From contig JACKCM010000008.1 in NCBI GenBank assembly GCA_020634035.1, positions 186,001-250,000 on the forward strand: a DNA stretch of 64,000 bases, read 5' to 3'. A program made the position numbers and the translations under genes. The stretch is from Candidatus Obscuribacterales bacterium (GTDB lineage Bacteria > Cyanobacteriota > Vampirovibrionia > Obscuribacterales > Obscuribacteraceae). This document shows, piece after piece, positions 7,965 to 16,317 of the stretch (position 1 is its first letter; each line of letters opens with the position of its first letter). The notes beneath the pieces were generated by a model. That model had not been told where the DNA came from. It saw nothing but the letters and a program-made list of their open reading frames with translations, and did no database searches.

Positions 7965-8372
7965 TTATTGGCGTCTTTTAGGGCAGGAAGACTCAGAAAG
8001 AGGCACTTCCTTTACGTAATATTCGATGGGGCATTGGCAGTCGCTTGGGGCGCTCTCTTCTGCCAACTGTTTAACCTGGAGCAAGATTGCAAGCAGCTTC
8101 TCGCCCCTGGGAGTGATGTGGTGCTCTACCTTAGGCACCTTTTCGTCGAATTTGACCCTTCTGAGCATGCCTGCCGCATCGAGCTCTTTCAGCCTTTCTT
8201 GAAGGCACTTCATGCTCAGCCCGGGAATTCTGCTCAAGAATTGCCGGGTTCTTGTGGGTTGAATGGAGAGCTCTCGCATTATCTCCACGGTCCATTTTGC
8301 CGAAATCAGCCGCATTATATTGTATATGGGACATTCGGACTGATTAGAGTTCGGCTTGCAGTTGTCGTTCAT
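7965..8372 (-). CDS. HxlR-family winged-helix transcriptional regulator
   Basis: HxlR-type regulators are small MarR-related DNA-binding proteins, often sensing redox or electrophiles through cysteines. The 135-residue form from the ATG at 8372 has the family core: CPIYN...ISAKWTVEIMREL at about 16-40, then FLSRIPGLSMKCLQERLKEL (recognition helix) and a wing, KVEHHITPRGEKLL. The frame is open upstream to 8678 but that extension looks like non-protein sequence, and the domain starts naturally near 8372. Unusually many cysteines (about seven), including CPIYN near the start and CQCPIEYY near the end, suggest redox sensing (inference). It is divergent from the second NarK gene and a 15-bp palindrome lies between them, so it may control that gene. 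Confidence 0.85.
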   Translation of the reverse strand: MNDNCKPNSNQSECPIYNIMRLISAKWTVEIMRELSIQPTRTRQFLSRIPGLSMKCLQERLKELDAAGMLRRVKFDEKVPKVEHHITPRGEKLLAILLQVKQLAEESAPSDCQCPIEYYVKEVPLSESSCPKRRQ

Positions 8373-8731
8373 GTGTTCGGAATCCCGCGATGGAGGTAGA
8401 GACAAGATTATTGTTTCAGGTTGTAACCTGACGAACATCCATCTTTTTGTCGAGCGATCTTTTCTTGGCGCGAAGTTACAGCCCGGCGGCGGTTTCCCTG
8501 TCCTATACACTATAGGTCTACCTAGTCGGCCTCTGGCCGGATACGAATTTGTAACCACCCCGGAGTATGGTCCGGGAAGTCCTTTTTCATATTCTTTTGA
8601 TGGATGCCGCAATGTCTGGCAGGATGGAAAATGACTCTGTCTGAGCCGATTTCCTGTCGATGGGCAGCAAGTGCTCAATCTTATAAGGATTTTGAATCCA
8701 ACAAATATGAATTATCGGGAGTGTATCAGTC
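8373..8731. other. 359-base divergent intergenic region
   Basis: No protein frame in it looks real. It lies between the divergent HxlR-type regulator and the second NarK gene and must carry both promoters. The clearest element is the palindrome at 8502-8516. An imperfect GGCCTCTGGCC repeat follows at about 8527-8537. I found no TTGAT-N4-ATCAA (FNR-type) site by eye. Confidence 0.6.
8502..8516. promoter_or_regulatory. 15-bp palindrome, candidate HxlR operator
   Basis: CCTATA-CAC-TATAGG is a perfect inverted repeat with six-base arms, lying between the divergent HxlR-family regulator gene and the NarK2-type gene. Its symmetry and position fit an operator for the regulator, and TATAGT/TATACA inside it could also be -10 elements. 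Binding is inference. Confidence 0.4.
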
Positions 8732-10393
8732 ATGGAGACAGAGGTAGGTTCTGAGCAGAAGACTTTCAGGGCACCGGATGCCGCCAATGCGGACATCAGG
8801 AACTGGAATCCTGAGGATGAGAAGCAATGGAGTCATTCTGCTAAGAAAATTGCGGACCGCAATCTATGGATATCTATTCCGTGTTTGCTTTGTGGATTCG
8901 CCGTCTGGATGTACTGGGGCGTCATTACTGTACAGATGCTCAGTCTCGGATTCCCTTTTGCCAAGGATGATCTTTTCACCTTGATGGCTATAGCCGGATT
9001 ATCGGGGGCTACTTTGAGGATTCCCAGTACCTTCTTTATTAGAATCGCAGGTGGGCGCAATACTATTTTTTTGACAACGGCGTTATTGATAATCCCTGCC
9101 CTGGGCACCGGTCTGGCACTGCAAAACATAAGCACGCCGCTCTGGGTGTTTCAGCTTCTTGCACTTATAAGCGGCATAGGCGGTGGTAATTTCGCTTCAT
9201 CGATGTCCAATATCAGCTTCTTTTTTCCAAAAAAGGTCCAGGGATTGTCTCTTGGTTTGAATGCCGGCCTGGGAAATCTAGGGGTGACGACAATGCAAGT
9301 TCTGGTGCCTCTTGCCATGACTTTCGGTGTTTTCGGGCAGCAGTCGATGATATTGAAGAGCTCCAGCGGCACCATAATCGGCAAGATACCGGCAGGAGCT
9401 GAAACTTATATTCAAAATGCCGGATATGTGTGGTTGCTCATGCTTCTGCCTCTTTCCATCCTGGCATGGTTTGGCATGAACAATATTCGAGACGAGCATG
9501 TCTCGCCCGATATAGGCAGTCCGTTCAACTCTTTCGTCAAACTTATCGGCATGCTCATGATCGGACTGTTGACGGCAAGCGCAGGACTCTGGCTTATTCT
9601 ACCTGCCGCCGCCAACGGCGCCGGTTGGAATCTTAGCAAGTGGTTGGTTTTGCCTGCCGTAATCGCTGCCACGGTTTTTCTTTTGAAGCTTATTCCCGGT
9701 GAGATCAGCACCAGCTTGAAGAGGCAATACCGGATCTTCGAGAATCCGCATACATGGATAATGACGGTAATTTATACCATGACTTTCGGTTCTTTCATCG
9801 GTTTTGCCGCCTCATTTCCATTGGCGATCAAGGTAATCTTCGGCTTCAGTCATGTACTTGGTGCCGACGGCATTTTGACCCATGATACGGCCAATCCGAA
9901 CGGCCCGAGCGCCCTAATGTACGCCTGGATCGGACCCTGTCTCGGAGCTCTGGTCAGACCGGTCGGAGGCGTGATTGCTGATAAGCTCGGGGGCGCCAGG
10001 GTCACTCAGATAGTATCTCTGATAATGGTGGTAAGCGCGCTCGGGGTTGCTTATTACATGCAGATGGCTTATAAGTCCGCTACTCCCGAAGAATACTTTA
10101 TTCCGTTTTTTCTACTCTTCTTAATTCTTTTCACCGCGACAGGTATCGGTAACGGCTCCACATTCAGAACCATAGCTGTGGTCTTCAATAAAGAGCAAGC
10201 CGGGCCGGTCCTGGGGTGGACCTCTGCTGTGGCGGCCTACGGGGCGTTTATTATTCCCAAGGTGCTTGGTGAGCAGATAACTGCCACCACTCCGGAATAC
10301 GCTCTCTACGGATTCTCCGTGTTCTATCTCCTCTGCGTACTTCTCAACTGGTACTTCTACCTTCGCCGGGGCGCGGAGTTCAAGAATCCATAG
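8732..10393 (+). CDS. narK2: NarK2-type nitrate/nitrite antiporter (MFS)
   Basis: A 553-residue major facilitator carrier distinct from the first NarK. It begins with a 45-residue cytoplasmic N-terminal extension (WNPEDEKQW is typical of this subgroup) before the first helix. Nitrate-signature regions are visible: SGIGGGNFASSMSNISFFFP at about 147-166 with LGLNAGLGNLG after it, and TGIGNGSTFRTIAVVF in the C-terminal half. R96 (ATLRIPS) and the arginine of LVRPVGG correspond to the two nitrate-binding arginines. NarK2 types exchange nitrate for nitrite and are usually paired with a NarK1 type, which matches the presence of the other gene at 4626-6134. A hairpin after the stop separates it from the convergent globin gene. 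Confidence 0.92.
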   Translation: METEVGSEQKTFRAPDAANADIRNWNPEDEKQWSHSAKKIADRNLWISIPCLLCGFAVWMYWGVITVQMLSLGFPFAKDDLFTLMAIAGLSGATLRIPSTFFIRIAGGRNTIFLTTALLIIPALGTGLALQNISTPLWVFQLLALISGIGGGNFASSMSNISFFFPKKVQGLSLGLNAGLGNLGVTTMQVLVPLAMTFGVFGQQSMILKSSSGTIIGKIPAGAETYIQNAGYVWLLMLLPLSILAWFGMNNIRDEHVSPDIGSPFNSFVKLIGMLMIGLLTASAGLWLILPAAANGAGWNLSKWLVLPAVIAATVFLLKLIPGEISTSLKRQYRIFENPHTWIMTVIYTMTFGSFIGFAASFPLAIKVIFGFSHVLGADGILTHDTANPNGPSALMYAWIGPCLGALVRPVGGVIADKLGGARVTQIVSLIMVVSALGVAYYMQMAYKSATPEEYFIPFFLLFLILFTATGIGNGSTFRTIAVVFNKEQAGPVLGWTSAVAAYGAFIIPKVLGEQITATTPEYALYGFSVFYLLCVLLNWYFYLRRGAEFKNP

Positions 10394-10418
10394 AGAACGG
10401 AATTGAAACAGAGAAGAA

Positions 10419-10439
10419 CCCGATCAAATCAAAATCGGG
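10419..10439. terminator. Bidirectional hairpin terminator (weak T tract)
   Basis: CCCGAT, nine-base loop, ATCGGG. It sits between the convergent narK2-type gene and the globin gene. T-rich bases follow on both sides but there is no long T run, so it may end transcription only partly. Confidence 0.5.
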
Positions 10440-10476
10440 CTCTACTTTCTAGAATCGGTGTTTGTCTGGCCAGGGT

Positions 10477-10986
10477 CTAGTTGACCAGCACCCAGGGTTG
10501 TTCCGTGTCTTTTCGGAAGCCGTCGGCATCGTAGCCCGCTTTGAGAAGGCTCTCTTTGCAGCTCTCAGGGTTCTCGGCCGCTTCTATCATAATATCGGAG
10601 ACCGCTTTCAAGGCGTCTTCCCAGGCTGTCTGCATATCCGATGTCCATTCTCCTTCTTTAGAGAGATGTTCACCCAGCACCGCAACCAGATTCTCGGCGA
10701 CTGCTCCGTAGTGCGCTGATTCTGTTTTGTATTTTAGATGGCGAACCCCCATAGCTTGCAGAAACGGAACCATTCTCTCCGGCTCGGTGAGCGAAGCAAT
10801 GGTGGCTCCTACGGAGGCCATCAGCTTTTTGTGTTGCTCCTCCGGTGGAGTGTGGAAGAGATGTTTTACTTGCGGGTATTTCTCGAATAAGCGCTCATAA
10901 AATCTCAGTCCCAGGGTTTTGAGACCGCCGTTTTCTTCTTTCGCTCTGTTAAAGGTCTCTTTGAGCAGATCAACATTTAGTGACAT
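10477..10986 (-). CDS. Single-domain globin (flavohemoglobin/Vitreoscilla-type)
   Basis: Heme protein of 169 residues with the globin domain of the flavohemoglobin family but no FAD or NAD domains, so it needs a separate reductase to act as a nitric oxide dioxygenase. The fold is readable: a B-helix FYERLFEKYPQVKHLF with the expected B10 Tyr, a proximal histidine in GVRHLKYK, and HYGAVAENLVAVLGEHL (G helix) followed by TAWEDALKAVSDIM (H helix). A C-terminal tail of about 30 residues (from about 140) is beyond the normal globin length. It follows the nar/bc operon with a 106-base gap in the same orientation, which points to nitric oxide or nitrite detoxification during nitrate respiration (inference). 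Confidence 0.9.
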   Translation of the reverse strand: MSLNVDLLKETFNRAKEENGGLKTLGLRFYERLFEKYPQVKHLFHTPPEEQHKKLMASVGATIASLTEPERMVPFLQAMGVRHLKYKTESAHYGAVAENLVAVLGEHLSKEGEWTSDMQTAWEDALKAVSDIMIEAAENPESCKESLLKAGYDADGFRKDTEQPWVLVN

Positions 10987-11092
10987 TTTTGTCTCCGTTT
11001 ATTCATTGATGAGGGGCAAATGCGACCTGTTACGGTATCAGCAACCGTCTACGGAATCAATCATTCTCGAGATTGATGCGATTGATCATAAT

Positions 11093-11740
11093 TCAGCGCT
11101 TTTCCGTGATCAAGGCGATGCCTTTGATCAGGTGCCCGAGCCCGAAGTTCAGGAGCAGTACAGCGGCGATTGTGAGAAGAATATGCTGCTTGTAACGGTC
11201 AAGATTGACCAGAAAAAGTTTCCATGGATTGCCGTGAAATCTATTGTTCGGATCGGTTCCATCGAGATACTCCTCTGCATCCGGTATTCCGTCATGGTCC
11301 GTATCCAATTCTTTGCCAAGCTTGTCGGCCAGTCTGGCGGGCTCTTTTACAAGGGCGATCACCTCTTTTCTGCCTAGCTTTTCAATAATTTTGTTGCCGA
11401 ATTCATTTAGTATCGGGCTGTCGATCTTTTCTCCGGGTTCGAAAGCCTTGCGCGCTTCATCCAACTTTTTCAGCTCATCCTCGTTCAATCCACCTATCTG
11501 TCCGGGTCCTGTTCCTGTGGGACCGTTACCGTTCGAATGGCACATGGCGCAGTTGGCCGCTTGACCCGAATGTTTTTCGGCGTATTCTTGAAACTGTGGA
11601 TAGGCGATAGCCTCGTTGCACCCTGAAAAAATAAAAATAAACACCGCGAGGCGTGCGATAGCTGCTCGACTATTGCCGGCTATGAAGTGGTCTTTTCTCT
11701 CAAATAGCACTAATCGAACTCCCTTCTTATTCTTCCGCAT
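11093..11740 (-). CDS. Membrane-anchored monoheme cytochrome c with calcium-repeat-like segment
   Basis: A 215-residue periplasmic-type cytochrome. After a basic N-terminus comes a hydrophobic segment ending IFSGCNEAIA, which could be a signal peptide or a lipobox. The single heme site is CAMCH (about 64-68), with a GTGPGQIGG stretch after it. Next is a charged helical region and a thrombospondin-3/EF-like calcium motif, DTDHDGIPDAEEYLDGTDPN, and finally one transmembrane helix near 183-203. It is the last gene of the nar/bc operon, 10 bases after the cytochrome b gene. It would accept electrons from the bc-type complex or hand them on (inference). No methionine axial ligand can be assigned with certainty. 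Confidence 0.85.
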   Translation of the reverse strand: MRKNKKGVRLVLFERKDHFIAGNSRAAIARLAVFIFIFSGCNEAIAYPQFQEYAEKHSGQAANCAMCHSNGNGPTGTGPGQIGGLNEDELKKLDEARKAFEPGEKIDSPILNEFGNKIIEKLGRKEVIALVKEPARLADKLGKELDTDHDGIPDAEEYLDGTDPNNRFHGNPWKLFLVNLDRYKQHILLTIAAVLLLNFGLGHLIKGIALITEKR

Positions 11741-11750
11741 TCTTTTAGCC

Positions 11751-12896
11751 TCAATGTTTCCACCAGTGATATATCTGCTCCCCGAAGACTGTCATGATTA
11801 CCAGATAAGCCGATACTGCAAGGGCTATGTAGCTGAGATTGCGCCTGCTCGTTCCTTTGAATATCCATGGAGTGAGAAATAGGATCGCTACGACTATTGT
11901 GCTCGCCACGATTATAAAGAGAAAGTTGAACATCTCGAGCGGATAATAGACAAAGAAAAAATACCATTCCGGTTTGATGCCTGGCGGGGTGGCGCCGAGA
12001 GCGTTATAGGGCTCCAGAAGAGGGAAGGGGAGGAATGATTCGAAGGGGATGCACGAGGCGAGGATGAACAGCACGAGGAAGGCATAGGCCCAGAGCTCCA
12101 GATCTTTGAAGAAGAACGCCGTGAAGAATTTCTCGGTCTTCTTGGTCTTCTCGTCCACTCCTTTGCTCATGCCGTGCAACTGCACTTGAAAGAGGTGCAA
12201 CCCCAGAAGTGCAACCAGAGCCAGTGGCAGAATGACAACGTGAAGGGCATAGAATCGACCGAGAGTCGATTGACCGACGCTGGCTTCTCCCTGGAATGTT
12301 TCTCGCAGCTGCACAGGGATATGGGATAGAGGTCCCAGGTATTGCCCGAGGTTGTCTATGGATTGCAATCCGACCTTTGTCGCATTTACTGCTATCTGAT
12401 TCCAGGGAAGCAGATAACCGGTAAAGCCGAAGGTGAAAGTAATGAAAAGAAGTAGAACGCCTACAATCCATGTTATCTCCCGAGGTTTCTCGAAGGACTT
12501 CATGGCGAAGGCGACGATCAGATGAACGGTAGCGAAGAAGATCATGCATGATGAAGACCAGGCATGCATGTTTCTTATAAGCGGACCGGCGCTCACATGT
12601 TTGTTTATATACTCTACGGACAGATAGGCGTCGCTTACCGTCGGTTGATAGTAAAAGAGCAGAAATAGTCCGGTCACAACCTGGATCATGAAGAAAAAGA
12701 AGGTCAGTCCACCGGTGTAGTAGCCCCAGGACATTCTATGTACCGGAACTTCTTTCTTCTCTACCATGTACTGGAAATTCATCTTTTCCGTCGGGAAGCG
12801 CTCTTTTACAAAGTCGAGCAGCATAAGCATGCCTTTGTCTGACGGGCTGCCGCCAATCTCGCTTCTCGACTTGCTTTTGTCTTGTGTCTCGACCAT
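11751..12896 (-). CDS. Cytochrome b, fused b6/subunit-IV type, of a bc complex
   Basis: Membrane diheme cytochrome b that oxidises quinol in a bc-type complex. The 381-residue chain contains both the four-helix b6-like part and the three-helix subunit-IV-like part. Heme ligands are visible: H111 and H125 on helix B (13 residues between) and H219 and H234 on helix D. The 14 residues between the latter pair are the b6f-type spacing, not the bc1 type. GYLLPWNQ lies at about 160-167 and PPGIKPEWY, the PEWY quinol-site motif, ends at 312. It is encoded 32 bases downstream of the NarI-Rieske fusion and 10 bases upstream of a cytochrome c gene, so Rieske protein, cytochrome b and cytochrome c of one complex are adjacent. 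Confidence 0.95.
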   Translation of the reverse strand: MVETQDKSKSRSEIGGSPSDKGMLMLLDFVKERFPTEKMNFQYMVEKKEVPVHRMSWGYYTGGLTFFFFMIQVVTGLFLLFYYQPTVSDAYLSVEYINKHVSAGPLIRNMHAWSSSCMIFFATVHLIVAFAMKSFEKPREITWIVGVLLLFITFTFGFTGYLLPWNQIAVNATKVGLQSIDNLGQYLGPLSHIPVQLRETFQGEASVGQSTLGRFYALHVVILPLALVALLGLHLFQVQLHGMSKGVDEKTKKTEKFFTAFFFKDLELWAYAFLVLFILASCIPFESFLPFPLLEPYNALGATPPGIKPEWYFFFVYYPLEMFNFLFIIVASTIVVAILFLTPWIFKGTSRRNLSYIALAVSAYLVIMTVFGEQIYHWWKH

Positions 12897-12928
12897 GCTC
12901 GCTAACCTCTTTATTGAAACTTGCCTGA

Positions 12929-14254
12929 CTAACCGGTGAAATCGGCCCTTCTGATAAATACCTGGGCGCTATCAAGATCGCTATTGTTGATCTTTCCTTT
13001 GATCTCTCCTGATTTTTCACGGCTGGCGAGGACTTCGCCTTTGGGATTGAGAACCACCCAGCCCAGTATCGGCAGTGGTGCTTCCGCCGGTGCTCCTTGA
13101 TTTGGCACTCCGGTTTTTATGTCGAAGTATGAGACATGGCATGGACAGAGGATTTTTCCTTCGTTGTCGGCTTTGTTGCCCACGGTGCAGCCGAGGTGAG
13201 TGCATTTCGCCGAGATCAGTTGTGGTAAACCATCTTCTCGCTTAAATGCTATGGCAGGCTGCATCTGGTAATCGATGAAATACTTGCCTTCTATCGGATC
13301 CAGGTCTTTTAAAGCCGAAACAAGAATAAATTCATTCTCCCTCCTCTCGACCTCCAGCTTTCTTTGTTCGGCCGTCAGCTCCAGTCTCTTTAACTTGGAC
13401 TCCATCAGCTCTGTCTCTTCGTTGAAAGATAATCGGGGACCGAAGAAGAACTGACCTATCTTATCCAACGCCCCAATGGAAAGAAGCGTTATCCCTCCCA
13501 ATACTCCGCAACTTGCTTTGATGAAATGTCTCCTTGCGTCGTCTTTAGCGAAGGTCTCGGCTTTGTCTTTTTCGTGCCTTGGATTTGTCCAGATCACGTT
13601 TTGCGGTGGTCTGGTCAGATAGGATAGCGGCACTGAGAACATGTGGATCAGTCTGGAGAAAGGAACCAGGAGGACAATTAGCCATGCGCCCAGAATGTGG
13701 GCTTTCATCACGTGCGGTAGATCCTGTATGTAGGAGACATCAGGGGTCATGGTGACCAGGCTCCAGAGGTACGGCACCGTCGTGCCGGTGCACCACAGAG
13801 AGCCGTACTGGGCGCTCATCGCCGTCATCATGCCCAGAATCACCTGGAAGACCAGCAGCAGCAACACAAGCATATCCATGCCGGTTGTTACTTTCTGAAC
13901 CCGTGATGAAACCAGTCTTCGCGCGGCCAGCACCACCAGACCGAAAAGGCAGAGCGCCGAGAGTCCGTAACCCAGGCACTCAATTGTCAGAAGCACCGGC
14001 TTATTGGAGACAAGAGCGTTCCACTGACCGGGGAACAGAAACGGTATCACATGCCCTAGAAGTATGAGAGTGATACCGATATGCCAGGGCAGGGAGCCCC
14101 ACATCAGTCCTCGGGCTTCTAGGAATTGCGATGACAGAGATGAGTATGTCATCGGCTCTCTGCGGATTCTGTATATGGATCCGATAATGCAGATCAGCAC
14201 CGCCAGGTATGGCAAAACTATATAAAATAAAGTGTCGATCACCGTTGCGTTCAC
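12929..14254 (-). CDS. narI: NarI-Rieske fusion protein
   Basis: One 441-residue chain joins the membrane subunit of nitrate reductase to a Rieske 2Fe-2S protein. Residues 1-225 are NarI-like with five helices; H58, H68, H186 and H204 match the four heme b ligands of NarI. Residues 241-246 read RRHFIK, a Tat-like twin-arginine motif, followed by a hydrophobic segment (about 249-263), a charged coiled-coil-like linker (about 275-310) and the Rieske domain. Cluster ligands are C351, H353, C370 and H373, with C356 and C372 as the disulfide pair. The reading frame is continuous. It lies between narJ and cytochrome b. Topology would put the Rieske domain outside and NarGH inside, which suits its double use. 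Such a fusion is unusual and its electron routing is inference. Confidence 0.95.
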   Translation of the reverse strand: MNATVIDTLFYIVLPYLAVLICIIGSIYRIRREPMTYSSLSSQFLEARGLMWGSLPWHIGITLILLGHVIPFLFPGQWNALVSNKPVLLTIECLGYGLSALCLFGLVVLAARRLVSSRVQKVTTGMDMLVLLLLVFQVILGMMTAMSAQYGSLWCTGTTVPYLWSLVTMTPDVSYIQDLPHVMKAHILGAWLIVLLVPFSRLIHMFSVPLSYLTRPPQNVIWTNPRHEKDKAETFAKDDARRHFIKASCGVLGGITLLSIGALDKIGQFFFGPRLSFNEETELMESKLKRLELTAEQRKLEVERRENEFILVSALKDLDPIEGKYFIDYQMQPAIAFKREDGLPQLISAKCTHLGCTVGNKADNEGKILCPCHVSYFDIKTGVPNQGAPAEAPLPILGWVVLNPKGEVLASREKSGEIKGKINNSDLDSAQVFIRRADFTG

Positions 14255-14274
14255 TTGTTTGCTCCTGATTGAGA

Positions 14275-14805
14275 TTACCCGGCTTTGATTACCTTCTGGA
14301 CTGCTAACACTGGATAATAGAACATGTTTGGACTTTTGCTCCCTTTCAGTGTTTTCGAGATATCTTCAAGGGGCTCGCCCAGGCAGAACTCGATTAGCTC
14401 CTTAAGCTCTTCTTCTGAAAGATAGCCTGAAAACTTGAGTAGTAAAGCGAGATGATCGGGCAGCTCATTCTCGTGCTCGAATCCGTGCTCCTCGAATTTG
14501 GTGGCCAGAGTGGCCATGAGGTTGCCTCTATCAAAGTTTTCATCGCCATAGATATGAACGCTTATGTATGGACTGGCAAGGGGCGCGACATCGAATGTCC
14601 TGGTGTAGAGCTCTTCCAGATCCTCTGTGCTGAGAGTGGCAATCTGTTTTTTGAAATCTTCCAGTGGCGAGACAGCGGCAGGGCAGTTTGCAGCCAGTAC
14701 GGCAATGACGTTCTCGAGCTTCAATTTATAATCACTGCCTGGATATTGCAATAAGGGAGCGATTTCGGCCAGGATCTTTCCTTTAGTAGGTGCTTTTTGA
14801 TTCAT
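14275..14805 (-). CDS. narJ: Nitrate reductase assembly chaperone NarJ
   Basis: Cytoplasmic chaperone of the TorD/NarJ family, needed to insert the molybdenum cofactor and iron-sulfur clusters into NarG before membrane attachment. The 176-residue product has LEELYTRTFDVAPLASPYIS in the middle, matching the family YxxxFD..P motif, followed by HIYGDENFDRG. The rest is helical and acidic, as expected. The ATG lies 2 bases after the narH stop, so translation is probably coupled. Order narG-narH-narJ-narI is the classical one. Confidence 0.93.
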   Translation of the reverse strand: MNQKAPTKGKILAEIAPLLQYPGSDYKLKLENVIAVLAANCPAAVSPLEDFKKQIATLSTEDLEELYTRTFDVAPLASPYISVHIYGDENFDRGNLMATLATKFEEHGFEHENELPDHLALLLKFSGYLSEEELKELIEFCLGEPLEDISKTLKGSKSPNMFYYPVLAVQKVIKAG

Positions 14806-14807
14806 CT

Positions 14808-16301
14808 CTATGGACCTCGATCTATCTCTACTGTGACACCTAATCCGGTGCAGCCTTTACACATTTCGGGGCTGCAAGTGGTAGAGATTACCTCTTCTCT
14901 TTGCAAGGGTGGAATCACATAGCGCTCATCCACGGTCGGCAGGGCTGTCATCCGGTAGATCGCTTCGGCTTCTTCCGGATTGGTGTTGCCTTCACGGAGT
15001 GCTTTGCTTATCTCAACCACATCGACATCGTCGAGATCAAGCGAGCGCATGTAATAGCGAATCGCCATCAATTTTTTCATGGTAGCGTTGATGATCTCTT
15101 CGTTGCCTGCGGAGAACAGACTGGCAAGGTATTTGATTGGAACACGCGAATCTTCCAGCGCCGTGAAGAACTTTTCTGAGGAGTGCTCATAAATGCCATT
15201 GTCCACTTTCCCCATCGCAGGAAGCAGGGGCGGCACGTAGAAGAGCATCGGCATGGTCCGATATTCGATATGCAGTGGCAGGGCAAGCTTCCAGCGCATC
15301 ACATAGTCGTATACAGGAGAGTTCCTCGCCGCTTCCAGAAACTCTTCGCTGATGCCGTTTTTTCTTGCCGCTTCAATGACGGATTCATCTTCTGGATCTA
15401 GTAATACATTTCTCTGGGCTTCGACCAGGGAGTGGTCCGGTACTTTCATGGCATCGGCCACTCTATCTCCGTCATAGAGAAGAACTCCCAGATAACGGAT
15501 TCTGCCGACACACGACTGGAAGCAGTTTGGAATTTGTCCGGTCTCGAGCTTTGGATAGCAGAGGATGCATTTCTCTGATTTACCTGTTTTCCAGTTGTAG
15601 TAGACTTTTTTGTAGGGGCAGGCCGATACGCATGCTCTCCAGCCCCGGCAGACGTCCTGATTGACCAGAACGATTCCGTCCTCACCTCTTTTGTACAGAG
15701 CGCCGGAAGGGCAGGAGGCGACGCAACTTGGATTGGCGCAATGATTGCATATACGCGGAAGGTAGAACATCGACACTCGCTCAATCTCGAAGAGTTGATG
15801 CCTCTCTTCTTCGGTAAGCTCATCCAGATTGATGTCATTCTCCGCATAGACCGGTGAGCCCGAGAGATCGTCATCCCAGTTCGGACCGGCTTCGATATCC
15901 ATCGGTTGACCAGTTATCTGCGAGATTGGAATGGCGGTAGGTTGATCTTCTCCTTCTTCTGCGTCGAAGAGATTTTCGTACTCGTAGGTCCAGGGCTCGT
16001 AGTAATCTTCAAGCCCTGGTTGGTTCGGGTTGTAGAAGAGCTTTATGAAGGCGTCCAACTTGTTCTGGCTTTTCAGCTTCAGGTCACCTCCTCCATTTCT
16101 CGTCCAGCCGCCTTTGTAATGTTCCTGGTCTTCCCAGAGGGTAGGAAATCCGGTTCCAGGTTTTGTCTCGACATTATTCCACCACATGTATTCCGACCCG
16201 GCTCGGTCGGTCCAGACATTCTTGCAGGAGACGCTGCAGGTGTGACAGCCTATACACTTATCCAGGTGAAACACCATGGAGATTTGAGCTCTTACGTCCA
16301 T
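14808..16301 (-). CDS. narH: Respiratory nitrate reductase beta subunit NarH
   Basis: Electron-transfer subunit with four iron-sulfur clusters that moves electrons from the heme b of NarI to NarG on the cytoplasmic side. From the ATG at 16301, nine bases after a GGAGG site, the product has 497 residues; the frame is open 54 bases further up but that part overlaps narG. All cysteine groups are present: CIGCHTCSVSC near the start, CNHCANPSCVASCPSG, CRGWRACVSACP and CILCYPK...CFQSC. The tryptophan in CRGWRAC replaces a cysteine, as in known NarH where this cluster is 3Fe-4S. The narG stop lies 16 bases upstream. Confidence 0.97.
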   Translation of the reverse strand: MDVRAQISMVFHLDKCIGCHTCSVSCKNVWTDRAGSEYMWWNNVETKPGTGFPTLWEDQEHYKGGWTRNGGGDLKLKSQNKLDAFIKLFYNPNQPGLEDYYEPWTYEYENLFDAEEGEDQPTAIPISQITGQPMDIEAGPNWDDDLSGSPVYAENDINLDELTEEERHQLFEIERVSMFYLPRICNHCANPSCVASCPSGALYKRGEDGIVLVNQDVCRGWRACVSACPYKKVYYNWKTGKSEKCILCYPKLETGQIPNCFQSCVGRIRYLGVLLYDGDRVADAMKVPDHSLVEAQRNVLLDPEDESVIEAARKNGISEEFLEAARNSPVYDYVMRWKLALPLHIEYRTMPMLFYVPPLLPAMGKVDNGIYEHSSEKFFTALEDSRVPIKYLASLFSAGNEEIINATMKKLMAIRYYMRSLDLDDVDVVEISKALREGNTNPEEAEAIYRMTALPTVDERYVIPPLQREEVISTTCSPEMCKGCTGLGVTVEIDRGP

Positions 16302-16317
16302 ATCGAATTCCTCCAGG

